13,090 bases of DNA from Paracoccaceae bacterium. GTDB lineage: Bacteria; Pseudomonadota; Alphaproteobacteria; Rhodobacterales; Rhodobacteraceae. The notes beneath the pieces were generated by a model that did no database searches, was not told the DNA's origin, and saw only the letters and a list, made by a program, of their open reading frames with translations. Made by a program: the position numbers and the translations under genes. Location of the stretch: contig QKHF01000305.1 of assembly GCA_003250135.1 (NCBI GenBank), positions 1-13,090 on the forward strand, read 5' to 3'. Positions 1-8,231 of this stretch are shown here, one piece after another (the stretch's first letter is position 1; each line of letters opens with the position of its first letter).

Positions 1-435
1 ATCGTCCAGCAGCACCGCGCGGCCCGCCGGAGCGACCCGCAACAGAGGGTCCAGCACCCGCATCAGCCGCTGCGGCGTCCTCGCGTTCACGGCCAGACAC
101 CGGTCGAGATCCTTTTCCGCCACATGGTCGGCAGGCGACAGGGGGGCGGCGTGCACGGCCGTGTGGACCCAGAGGTCCAGCCGTCCCCAGCGCTCATAGA
201 TCGCCGCGCCCAGCCGCTCCAGCGCCGGATCGTCCGTCAGGTCCAGCGGAACCAGCGTGGCCGCGCCGCCCCCAGCCTTGATCGCGTCGTCCAGCTCCTC
301 CAGCCCGCCGACTGTGCGGGCGAGAGCGATCACATGCGCGCCCTCTGCGCCCAATTGTTCGGCGACGGCGCGACCGAGACCGCGCGATGCGCCGGTGACA
401 AGCGCGACGCGCCCCTCGAAACGTTTATCTGTCAT
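1..435 (-). CDS. SDR-family protein, 5' part only (runs off the window)
   Basis: The first 145 residues of a short-chain dehydrogenase/reductase-like Rossmann protein are visible; the 3' part lies beyond position 1. The dinucleotide-binding glycine motif TGASRGLG is intact at residues 14-21, and an acidic residue after beta-4 (D65 in PLDLTDD) and an Asn on alpha-4 (N117) are where an SDR has them. Two usual landmarks are changed. The NNAG loop reads HTAV (residues 91-94). The beta-5 end that normally carries the catalytic Ser reads LLDD (142-145), so Asp sits at the aligned Ser position. The Tyr-Lys pair is outside the window. The ATG at 435 lies 4 bases after the purF stop, without an obvious strong ribosome site, so translation may be coupled to purF. 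Family membership is sure; substrate is unknown, and the protein may be a cofactor binder rather than a normal oxidoreductase. Confidence 0.85.
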   Translation of the reverse strand, partial: MTDKRFEGRVALVTGASRGLGRAVAEQLGAEGAHVIALARTVGGLEELDDAIKAGGGAATLVPLDLTDDPALERLGAAIYERWGRLDLWVHTAVHAAPLSPADHVAEKDLDRCLAVNARTPQRLMRVLDPLLRVAPAGRAVLLDD

Positions 436-439
436 GGGG

Positions 440-1918
440 TTAAGCGGATTTCTTGAGTTCGAGGCGGCCGCTCTGCAGCATGTCCGACGGGGCCACCGGA
501 TATTCGCCGCTGAAGCACGCGTCGCAATATTGCGGGGCGTCGGCGTCGCGGCCCGTATCCTCGCCGCAGGCGCGATACAGCCCGTCGAGGGTGATGAAGC
601 GGATCGAGTCGACGCCCAGATGCTCGGCCATCTCCGCCTCGGTCATCTGGGCGGCCAGCAGTTTTTCGCGCTGGGGCGTGTCGACGCCATAGAAGCAGGG
701 CCATGCGGTCGGCGGGCTGGCGATGCGGAAATGCACTTCCTTGGCGCCGGCGTCGAGGATCATTTCCTTGATCTTGCGGCTGGTCGTGCCGCGCACCACG
801 GAGTCGTCCACCAGAACGATGCGCTTGCCCTCGACCACCGCCCGGTTGACGTTCAGTTTCAGCCGAACGCCCATGTTGCGGATCTGCTCGGTCGGCTCGA
901 TGAAGGTGCGGCCGACATACTGGTTGCGGATGATGCCCATCGCGAAGGGAATGCCGCTTTCCTGGCTGTAGCCGATCGCCGCCGGGGTGCCGCTGTCCGG
1001 CACCGGGCAGACGATGTCAGCCTCGACCGGCGCCTCCCGCGCCAGCTCCTGCCCGATCAGACGACGCGTCTCGTAGACGCCGCGCCCGCCGATCACGCTG
1101 TCGGGGCGCGAGAAGTAGACATACTCGAAAATGCAAAATCGGGGTTTCGGCTGGCCGAAGGGGCGCTGGCTTTCCAGTTTGCCGCCCTTGTGGATGATCA
1201 CCATTTCGCCCGGGTCGATCTCCCGCACGAACTCGGCGCCGACGATGTCCAGCGCGCAGGTCTCCGACGAGAGGATCCAGGCGTCGCCCAGCTTGCCAAG
1301 CACCAGCGGCCGGACGCCCAGAGCGTCGCGCACGCCGATCATCTTGGACCGGGTGATGGCGATGACCGAGAAGGCTCCTTCGACCCGGCGTAGCGCATCC
1401 TTCATCCGCTCGGGAATGTCGCGCTGGATGGAGCGCGCCATCAGGTGGACGATGCACTCGCTGTCCGAGCTGGACTGGAAGATCGAGCCGCGCTCGATCA
1501 GCTCCGCCCGCAGCGCCTCGGCGTTGGTGATGTTGCCGTTATGGGCGATGGCGAAGCCGCCCTTGGCGAATTCCGCGTAAAGCGGCTGCACGTCGCGGAT
1601 CGCCGTCTGGCCCTTGTTGCCCGCCGTCGAATAGCGATTGTGCCCGACGGCGTGCCCGCCCGGCAAAAGATCCATCACCGACTGGTTGGTGAAGTTGTCC
1701 CGCACATAGCCCATGCGCCGGACGCTGTTGAACTGCTGTGCGTCGCTGTCATAGGCGACGATGCCGGCCGCTTCCTGCCCCCGGTGCTGCAGAGCGTGCA
1801 ATCCAAGCGCGACGATGCTGGCCGCGCCCTGCGCGCCGAAGACTCCGTAGATGCCGCATTCTTCGTGCAGCGAGTCGTCATCGAACGGTGTTTCGTGCTC
1901 CATCAGCGTCATCGTCAT
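440..1918 (-). CDS. purF: Amidophosphoribosyltransferase (glutamine PRPP amidotransferase)
   Basis: PurF catalyses the first committed step of purine synthesis: PRPP plus glutamine gives 5-phosphoribosylamine, in the cytosol. I chose the ATG at 1918 (492 residues): it overlaps the cvpA stop as ATGA and has AGGAAG about 8 bases upstream. The open frame continues to an ATG at 1972, but that start lies inside cvpA. The N-terminal glutamine amidohydrolase domain begins at Cys21 in EECGIYGVFG, so a 20-residue propeptide must be removed to expose the nucleophile. The C-terminal phosphoribosyltransferase domain carries the PRPP loop IVLVDDSVVRGTT (367-379). Cysteines 262, 408, 465 and 468 (the last two in YCDAC) match the spacing of the [4Fe-4S] ligands of the Bacillus subtilis enzyme, so this is the iron-sulfur, propeptide-bearing type rather than the E. 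coli type. It follows cvpA, as in many proteobacteria. Confidence 0.97.
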   Translation of the reverse strand: MTMTLMEHETPFDDDSLHEECGIYGVFGAQGAASIVALGLHALQHRGQEAAGIVAYDSDAQQFNSVRRMGYVRDNFTNQSVMDLLPGGHAVGHNRYSTAGNKGQTAIRDVQPLYAEFAKGGFAIAHNGNITNAEALRAELIERGSIFQSSSDSECIVHLMARSIQRDIPERMKDALRRVEGAFSVIAITRSKMIGVRDALGVRPLVLGKLGDAWILSSETCALDIVGAEFVREIDPGEMVIIHKGGKLESQRPFGQPKPRFCIFEYVYFSRPDSVIGGRGVYETRRLIGQELAREAPVEADIVCPVPDSGTPAAIGYSQESGIPFAMGIIRNQYVGRTFIEPTEQIRNMGVRLKLNVNRAVVEGKRIVLVDDSVVRGTTSRKIKEMILDAGAKEVHFRIASPPTAWPCFYGVDTPQREKLLAAQMTEAEMAEHLGVDSIRFITLDGLYRACGEDTGRDADAPQYCDACFSGEYPVAPSDMLQSGRLELKKSA

Positions 1919-2480
1919 GCGTTCGCTTCCTGCGAGCGGACCCGGCAACTGTCCATCAAACCGTCGATCCAATCCGCCAGCCAGTCGGGCATTTCCGTCG
2001 GCGTCTCCGCCAGAATCATGTCCGCCGTATCGGCGATGAACGATGTCGAAGCGGCTTTCTCGATCATCGGTATTTCCGCGCCCATGAACTTATAGAGCCA
2101 AAAAGCGATAACGAGAAGTAACACGCCTCGCGCCACGCCGAAGAAGAATCCGAGTCCCCGGTCAATCGGTCCCAGAGCCGATTCCCGCACCGCGCTCGCC
2201 ATGGCGGCGGTCAGAACCGAAAGCACGATCAGGGCGATGGCGAAGACGGCGGCGAAAGCGGCCAGCATCGACAACTCGCAGGACTTGGACACGAAGTCGC
2301 CAAGGACCGGAATTTTTTTGACCATCGGCTCGAAGGTCGGCGCGAGCGCGAAGGACGCGGCGCCGGCGATCAGCCAGCCGCCAATGGACATCAGTTCCCG
2401 GGTGAAGCCGCGCGCGAAGGCCAGCACGGCGGAGATGAACAGGACAAGGGCCACGCCCCCGTCGACAATCGTGAAAGTCA

Positions 2481-2481
<1 letters not shown>
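1915..2481 (-). CDS. cvpA: CvpA family inner-membrane protein
   Basis: A 188-residue membrane protein of the colicin V production family. Four hydrophobic segments are visible at about residues 5-23, 31-52, 70-95 and 110-133. The first helices are followed by the ARGFTREL stretch near residue 25 and later by the DRGLGFFFGVARG motif near residue 108, both typical of CvpA. The C-terminal 55 residues are polar and acidic and make it somewhat longer than the E. coli protein (about 162 residues). The start overlaps the radA stop by one base (TGATG) and its stop overlaps the purF start (ATGA), so all three should be translationally coupled. Family members influence colicin V export and envelope stress resistance in enterobacteria; the molecular role is unsettled. 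Linkage to purF is widely conserved. Confidence 0.9.
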
Positions 2482-3869
<1,388 letters not shown>

Positions 3870-3876
3870 CTTCGCC

Positions 3877-4224
3877 TCAGGACGACGGCGCGAAAGGCAG
3901 GCCGCTCGCCACCGTCACGGCGAAAATCAGCTGGATGACCGGGAACAGTTTGCGCCAGCGCGTCTCGAACAGGATGCAGGCGGTCGCGAAAGCCGCCAGC
4001 CACATCGCGAAGGCGCTGGCCATGGATTGCGGCGACAGACCCAGAATCGGACCCCCATCCGCCAGCGTCAGCACCGCCATCACCGCCAGTCCGAACACCA
4101 CCGCGCCCAGATGAGTCCAGCGTAGCTTGTCGCGCAGGATAACCACCTGAGCCGCGCTGAAGAGCGTTGCGAAGAAGAACGCGATTCCGACCAGCGCCGA
4201 CAGCAGGAACAGGGGCATGGTCAT
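3877..4224 (-). CDS. Small four-helix membrane protein, function unknown
   Basis: I do not recognise this 115-residue protein. It is strongly hydrophobic, with four predicted membrane helices at about residues 5-29, 38-55, 67-86 and 93-110. Short polar links sit between them: RDKLRW at 31-36 and FETRWRKLF at 86-94 (both basic), and DGGP at 56-59. The two basic loops fall after helices 1 and 3, which by the positive-inside rule puts both loops and probably neither terminus in the cytoplasm. There is one Cys (C83) and no obvious catalytic motif. The ATG at 4224 has TGAGGT about 12 bases upstream; an in-frame ATG at 4218 is possible. It lies 9 bases after mlaF and 7 before radA, so it is cotranscribed. 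Reading frame, spacing and codon use match its neighbours, so I take it as a real gene. Association with the MlaFE-type transporter is only inferred from position. Confidence 0.8.
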   Translation of the reverse strand: MTMPLFLLSALVGIAFFFATLFSAAQVVILRDKLRWTHLGAVVFGLAVMAVLTLADGGPILGLSPQSMASAFAMWLAAFATACILFETRWRKLFPVIQLIFAVTVASGLPFAPSS

Positions 4225-4233
4225 CGGCGGCGT

Positions 4234-5004
4234 CTACCTCACCGCCTCGATCGGGCCATCGGCGCGGCCGTGGATGAACTGATCGACGTAAGCGTTTCCA
4301 CTGTTTTCCATTTCGCCGATCGGACCGCACCACTGCACGACGCCTTCATGAATCATCGCCACGTTGTCCGCAATCTTGCGAACGCTCGACATGTCATGGG
4401 TGATGGTCATGGCGGTGGCGCCGATCTCGGTCACCAGCTCGCGGATCAGGTCGTTGATGACGTCCGCCATGATCGGGTCGAGGCCCGTCGTCGGCTCGTC
4501 GAAAAAGATGATCTCAGGCGCCGCCGCAATGGCGCGGGCCAGGCCGACGCGCTTCTGCATGCCGCCGGACAACTCGGCCGGAAAAAGATCCGCGGTCTTT
4601 TCCTTCAGGCCGACGCGCTTGAGCTTTTCAATGGCGATGGCCCGCGCCTCGTCGTTCGGCAGCTTGCGCTTGCCGTGCAGCAGGCGGAAAGCGACGTTCT
4701 GCCAGACGGTCAGACTGTCGAACAGCGCGCCGCCCTGAAACAGCATGCCGAACTTGTCCAGCATTGCGTCTCGCGACCGGCCGCTGCTGCGGTCGACCCG
4801 TGCGCCGTCGACATGGATCTCGCCGGCGTCGGGCCGGATCAGGCCCAGAATGCATTTCAGCGTCACGCTCTTGCCGGTGCCGGAGCCGCCGATGATCACC
4901 ATCGATTCGCCCTTGGCGACGGACAGATCCACGCCTCGCAGGACCGCGTTGGACCCGAACGCCTTGGCGACGCCCTTGAGTTCGATTTTCGGGGTCTCGC
5001 TCAT
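4234..5004 (-). CDS. mlaF: MlaF-type ABC transporter ATP-binding protein
   Basis: The cytoplasmic ATPase of an MCE-type lipid transporter (MlaF/Ttg2A family), predicted to drive phospholipid movement between inner membrane and periplasm with the adjoining permease. All ABC motifs are present in 256 residues: Walker A GGSGTGKS (39-46), Q-loop Gln90, signature LSGGMQ (145-150), Walker B IIFFDE (165-170) and switch His203. The stretch FQGGALFDSLTVWQNVAF (89-106) is characteristic of the MlaF branch rather than of nutrient importers. The ATG at 5004 has GAGG 5 bases upstream and follows the permease stop by 7 bases. The stop is TAG. No MCE-domain (MlaD) or MlaB/MlaC gene is adjacent, so the substrate and full complex are inferred from family. 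The symbol is by homology class and not a proven orthologue. Confidence 0.9.
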   Translation of the reverse strand: MSETPKIELKGVAKAFGSNAVLRGVDLSVAKGESMVIIGGSGTGKSVTLKCILGLIRPDAGEIHVDGARVDRSSGRSRDAMLDKFGMLFQGGALFDSLTVWQNVAFRLLHGKRKLPNDEARAIAIEKLKRVGLKEKTADLFPAELSGGMQKRVGLARAIAAAPEIIFFDEPTTGLDPIMADVINDLIRELVTEIGATAMTITHDMSSVRKIADNVAMIHEGVVQWCGPIGEMENSGNAYVDQFIHGRADGPIEAVR

Positions 5005-5011
5005 GCCCGCC

Positions 5012-5806
5012 TCATGCCGAGAAGAACAACTCGGTGAGCACGTAGTTGGCGGCCAGGATCAGCACGGAAGCGCCCACGACCGCATTGGTCGTCGCCCGGC
5101 CGACGCCCTGCGCGCCGCGGCCCGAATTGTAGCCCTGATAGCAGCCCATCAGCGCGATGATGAAACCGAACACCGCCGCCTTCACGAGTCCCGAGAACAC
5201 GTCGTCGAACTCCAGGAAGTCGACCGTGTTGTTAAGGTACGCGCCCTCGTTGAAGCCCAGCCGGCCGACGCCCACGAGGAACCCGCCCATGATCCCGATG
5301 GCGTCCGCCACGGCGACGAGGATCGGCATCGCGACCGTCGCGGCGATCAGCCGGGGCGTCACCAGATATTTGAACGGGTTGGTGGAGAGCGTGGTCAGCG
5401 CGTCGATCTGTTCGGTCACGCGCATGGTGCCGATCTCCGCCGCGATGGCGGCCGAGACGCGCCCGGCGACCATTAGTCCGCCCAGCACCGGGCCAAGCTC
5501 GCGCACGATGCCGATGGCGACGATTGAGGCGACCGCGCTTTCCGCGTTGAACCGCGCGCTGCCCACGTAGATCTGCAGCGCCAGCACCGCGCCGGTGAAC
5601 ACCGCCGTCATGCCCACCACCGGTAGCGAGAAATAGCCGATTTTCAGGAATTGCCGCGCAATCTCGCCAAGAAAGAACGGCGGGCGCAGGCAATGACTGA
5701 CCGCTTGCGCGGTGAAGATCGCCAGATGCCCGGCCGTGGAGCAAAGCCCCAGAACCGTGCGCCCGATCGACGCCAGAAGATCAGTGATGAAGCCGGTGAT
5801 CGCCAA
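5012..5806 (-). CDS. mlaE: MlaE-type ABC transporter permease, TTG start
   Basis: The membrane permease of an MCE-type lipid transporter, 264 residues, MlaE/YrbE family. It has the family core: an N-terminal interfacial helix, then FTGAVLALQ near residue 70, the conserved VRELGPVLGGLMVAGRVSAAIAAEIGTM region cut here into parts (VRELGPVL at about 100-107, AGRVSAAIAAEIGTM at about 113-127), and TEQIDAL shortly after. About five or six hydrophobic segments are visible. The start is TTG at 5806. The frame has a TAA five codons upstream and no Met until about residue 66, while AAGGCGG lies 7 bases before the TTG. An ATG at 5832 is in a different frame. The gene opens the seven-gene run and lies 101 bases after dnaB. 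The partner ATPase follows directly. Confidence 0.9.
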   Translation of the reverse strand: MAITGFITDLLASIGRTVLGLCSTAGHLAIFTAQAVSHCLRPPFFLGEIARQFLKIGYFSLPVVGMTAVFTGAVLALQIYVGSARFNAESAVASIVAIGIVRELGPVLGGLMVAGRVSAAIAAEIGTMRVTEQIDALTTLSTNPFKYLVTPRLIAATVAMPILVAVADAIGIMGGFLVGVGRLGFNEGAYLNNTVDFLEFDDVFSGLVKAAVFGFIIALMGCYQGYNSGRGAQGVGRATTNAVVGASVLILAANYVLTELFFSA

Positions 5807-5842
5807 GGATAAGCCGCCTTAAAGGAGAACAAGTCCGCGCCC

Positions 5843-5871
5843 TTTTAGCCGCTGCGCTTGGGCGATCCAAG
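5843..5871 (-). promoter_or_regulatory. Candidate promoter of the mlaE-purF run
   Basis: On the minus strand CTTGGA (5871-5866) and CTAAAA (5848-5843) are separated by 17 bases. This resembles the alphaproteobacterial housekeeping pattern CTTGAC-N17-CTATAT with three or four mismatches. Transcription would start near 5836, about 30 bases before the TTG of mlaE. It is the only good match I see in the 101-base gap after dnaB; read-through from dnaB remains possible because no intrinsic terminator is visible there. Confidence 0.4.
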
Positions 5872-5907
5872 GCCCGATGACCGATTGCGCGTCCCTGCGC
5901 CGCCGCG

Positions 5908-7371
5908 TCAGAACGCGCCGCGCGCCATATCGCGGGCCAGATCGCCGAAGCGGGTGAAGCGGCTGTCGAACATCAGGTCCACCTTTCCGATGGGGCCGTG
6001 ACGCTGCTTGCCGATGATGACTTCGGCGCGGTTATGCACCTCGTCCATCTTCTCCATCCATTCGACATGCTCCGGCGTGCCTTCGCGGGGCTGCTGACGG
6101 GCGATGTAGTATTCCTCCCGGAATACGAACATCACCACGTCAGCGTCCTGCTCGATCGACCCGGACTCCCTCAGGTCCGACAGCTGGGGCCGCTTGTCGT
6201 CGCGCGCCTCCACCTGACGGGAGAGCTGGGAGAGCGCGATCACCGGGATGTTGAGCTCCTTCGCGATCGCTTTCAGGCCCTGCGTAATTTCGGAAACTTC
6301 CTGCACGCGATTTTCCCCGGCCTTCGAGGAGCCGCGCACAAGTTGCAGATAGTCCACCATCAGCACGTCCAGCCCGTGCTGGCGCTTCAGCCGCCGGGCG
6401 CGCGCCGCGAGGGTGGAGATGGGAAGGGCGGGGGTGTCGTCGATATGGAGGGGAATCGCCTCCAGATCCCGCGCCGCCTCGACGAAACGGCGGAACTCGT
6501 CCTCCTCCATGTCGCCCTTGCGAATCTTCTCGGACGGGATTTCCGCCTGCTCCGACAGGATGCGGGTGGCGAGCTGCTCGGCCGACATTTCCAGCGAGAA
6601 GAACCCGACGACGCCGCCGTCGACCGCGCCTTCCGACCCGTCCTGCAAGGTCCCGCGGCGATAGGCCTTGGCGATGTTGAAGGCGATGTTGGTGACCAGC
6701 GAGGTTTTACCCATCGAGGGCCGCCCGGCGAGGATGATCAGGTCCGAGGGGTGCAGCCCGCCCAGCTTCTTGTCCATGTCCATCAGGCCGGTGGAGACGC
6801 CCGCCAGCCCGCCGCCGCGCTGATAGGCGGCGTTGGCGACCATCACCGATTCCTTGGCCGCCTGAACGAAGGGCTGGAACCCGCCCTCGTATTTGCCGGT
6901 CTCCGCGAGGGCGTAGAGCCGCTGCTCCGCCTCGACGATCTGGTCCTTGGGCTCGACCTCGTGGTCCGCGACGCGGGCGGACAGTACGATGTCCTCGCCG
7001 ATATTCATAAGGTCGCGGCGCACCGCCAGATCGTGGATCGTCTGCGCGTAGTCGCGGGCGTTGAAGATGGAGACCGCCGCCCCCGCCAGCCGCGCCAGAT
7101 AGGCGGGGCCGCCGACTTCGGCCAGCGCCTCGTCATTCTCGAAGAACGCCTTCAGCGTGATCGGGGTCGCCAGCGCGTTCTTCTGGATGCGCCGTCCGGC
7201 CACCTCGAATATCCGCGCGTGCAGCGGGTCATAGAAGTGACGCGATTCGATGATCGAGGCGACGCGGTCGTACACCTCGTTATTCACCAGAATCGCGCCC
7301 AGAAGCGCCTGTTCCGCCTCAATATTATGTGGCCGCGCCTCTATCTCAGGCGCTTGTCCGCCATCCGCCAT
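5908..7371 (-). CDS. dnaB: Replicative DNA helicase DnaB
   Basis: DnaB is the hexameric helicase that unwinds DNA at the replication fork and works with DnaA, primase and the clamp loader. The 487 residues start with an N-terminal primase-interaction domain (PHNIEAEQALLGAIL at 14-28). A linker follows, then the RecA-like motor domain with Walker A GRPSMGKT (216-223), the FFSLEMS strand (257-263), Walker B DVLMVDYLQL (335-344) and the arginine/glutamine region SQLSRQVEAR to SDLRESGSIEQDAD (381-411). A Gly/Asp-rich insertion at about 239-253, between Walker A and FFSLEMS, is familiar from alphaproteobacterial DnaB proteins; this is recalled, not checked. The ATG at 7371 starts 12 bases after a perfect hairpin and has only a weak ribosome site (GGGA in that stem). 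No intein is seen. In E. coli alr follows dnaB; here an mlaE-type gene does. Confidence 0.97.
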   Translation of the reverse strand: MADGGQAPEIEARPHNIEAEQALLGAILVNNEVYDRVASIIESRHFYDPLHARIFEVAGRRIQKNALATPITLKAFFENDEALAEVGGPAYLARLAGAAVSIFNARDYAQTIHDLAVRRDLMNIGEDIVLSARVADHEVEPKDQIVEAEQRLYALAETGKYEGGFQPFVQAAKESVMVANAAYQRGGGLAGVSTGLMDMDKKLGGLHPSDLIILAGRPSMGKTSLVTNIAFNIAKAYRRGTLQDGSEGAVDGGVVGFFSLEMSAEQLATRILSEQAEIPSEKIRKGDMEEDEFRRFVEAARDLEAIPLHIDDTPALPISTLAARARRLKRQHGLDVLMVDYLQLVRGSSKAGENRVQEVSEITQGLKAIAKELNIPVIALSQLSRQVEARDDKRPQLSDLRESGSIEQDADVVMFVFREEYYIARQQPREGTPEHVEWMEKMDEVHNRAEVIIGKQRHGPIGKVDLMFDSRFTRFGDLARDMARGAF

Positions 7372-7382
7372 TCTGCTCGATT

Positions 7383-7401
7383 CCCGTCCCTGTTGGACGG
7401 G
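7383..7401 (-). promoter_or_regulatory. Perfect hairpin in the dnaB leader
   Basis: CCCGTCC and GGACGGG form a perfect 7-base-pair GC-rich stem around the five-base loop AACAG (minus strand), ending 11 bases before the dnaB ATG. The 3' arm contains the only purine-rich stretch able to pair with 16S rRNA (GGGA), so the fold would hide or distance the ribosome site. There is no U tract, so it is not a terminator. A GATAAT hexamer at 7410-7405 could be a -10 box, which would place the transcript start inside the hairpin; I could not find a matching -35. Confidence 0.5.
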
Positions 7402-7471
7402 CTGATTATCTCATTCGAATGCGGCTGAAGCGTGGGATTCGTAATGTCGCGGGATGCGTCCTCGCTGTTTT

Positions 7472-7509
7472 TTTTCCACAGGCCGTCGAATGGATAACAG
7501 TGGGGATAA
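7472..7509. promoter_or_regulatory. Cluster of DnaA-box-like 9-mers upstream of dnaB
   Basis: Three 9-mers resembling the DnaA box TTATCCACA lie within 38 bases. TTTTCCACA (7472-7480, plus) fits the relaxed consensus TTWTNCACA exactly. TTATCCCCA (7509-7501, minus) has one mismatch and TTATCCATT (7497-7489, minus) has two. A run of eight T bases (7468-7475) adjoins the first box. They stand about 100-140 bases before the dnaB start. DnaA control of dnaB is the simplest reading; binding is not shown by sequence alone. Confidence 0.45.
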
Positions 7510-7543
7510 CAGGCCGCCGGACCATCGCGGAATCGCGGAAATG

Positions 7544-7572
7544 AAAAAGGCCGCGAGGTTCCCCCCGCGGCC
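7544..7572 (-). terminator. Intrinsic terminator of rpsF-rpsR-rplI
   Basis: On the minus strand GGCCGCG and CGCGGCC make a perfect 7-base-pair stem (7572-7566 with 7555-7549) around a 10-base loop, followed directly by TTTTT (7548-7544). It begins 29 bases after the rplI stop. This is a textbook Rho-independent terminator and separates the ribosomal protein operon from dnaB. Confidence 0.85.
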
Positions 7573-7600
7573 CTGATGTCCAGTTCGCGATAAGCGCGGA

Positions 7601-8218
7601 TCAGCGCGCCTCGTCCTCCGACGCCTCGTCGTCGCCCTCGGGCTCGATGACCTCCATGCCTTCCGGCGCGGATTCCTCTTCGAACAGTTCGGCGACGTCG
7701 AAGGCTTCCTCGGCCTCCTGCTCGGCGCGCATCTCGGCGACCGACTTGCCCGCGGCCTGAATCTCGGCCTCTTCCGCCGAGCGCGCCACGTTGATGGTGA
7801 TCTTCGCGCTCACCTCGGGGTGCAGGATGACCCGCATCTCGTGCAGGCCCAGCTCCTTCACCGGCTTGTCGAGCACGATCTGGCGCTTCTCGACGCTGAA
7901 TCCGCCATCGGTGGCGGCGTCGGCGGCGTCGCGCGCGGTGACCGAACCATACAGCGAGCCCGCTTCGGACGCCTGCCGGATCACGACGAACTTCTGTCCG
8001 TCCAGCTTGGCGGCGACCGCCTCGGCCTCTTTCTTGGCCTCGAGGTTGCGCGCCTCAAGCTGCGCGCGCTCGGTCTCGAAGCGCTTCATGTTCGCCGCGG
8101 TCGCGCGCAAGGCCTTGCGCTGCGGCAGCAGGAAGTTGCGGGCGTAGCCGTCCTTCACTTTGACGACGTCGCCCATCTGGCCGAGTTTCTCGACCCGCTC
8201 AAGAAGAACGATTTCCAT
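7601..8218 (-). CDS. rplI: 50S ribosomal protein L9 with acidic C-terminal extension
   Basis: L9 binds 23S rRNA near the L1 stalk and helps keep the reading frame. The N-terminal rRNA-binding domain is clear: MEIVLLERVEKLGQMGDVV, then VKDGYARNFLLPQRKA (21-36). A long charged connecting helix spans about 41-75, and the C-terminal domain about 76-147, with GSLYGSVT at 87-94. The protein has 205 residues against about 149 in E. coli. The surplus is a tail from about residue 150 that is very rich in Glu and Asp, ending EGDDEASEDEAR. Acidic L9 tails occur in other alphaproteobacteria. The ATG at 8218 has a strong AAGGAGG about 8 bases upstream, in the 13-base gap after rpsR. Confidence 0.97.
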   Translation of the reverse strand: MEIVLLERVEKLGQMGDVVKVKDGYARNFLLPQRKALRATAANMKRFETERAQLEARNLEAKKEAEAVAAKLDGQKFVVIRQASEAGSLYGSVTARDAADAATDGGFSVEKRQIVLDKPVKELGLHEMRVILHPEVSAKITINVARSAEEAEIQAAGKSVAEMRAEQEAEEAFDVAELFEEESAPEGMEVIEPEGDDEASEDEAR

Positions 8219-8231
8219 GACTTCGTCCTCC

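Noticed and set aside
257..1393. Long open frame on the plus strand opposite purF (378 codons), and similar ones opposite radA (2649-3938), dnaB (5998-7428) and fabF (11468-12670).
   Set aside because: They mirror the GC-rich third positions of well-supported genes, have no recognisable domains, are rich in Arg, His, Ala and Asp as antisense frames usually are, and lack ribosome sites.
1919..1972. Longer PurF starting at the ATG at 1972.
   Set aside because: It would lie inside cvpA; the ATG at 1918 overlaps the cvpA stop as ATGA and has AGGAAG upstream.
5644..5832. ATG-started small frame overlapping the mlaE start.
   Set aside because: It is out of frame with MlaE and encodes an Arg/Ser-rich sequence without similarity to anything I recognise.
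7372..7600. A replication origin upstream of dnaB, because of the DnaA-like boxes and T run.
   Set aside because: Only three imperfect boxes, no clear AT-rich unwinding region beyond eight T bases, and no dnaA, dnaN, hemE or parAB nearby. A regulatory role is more likely.
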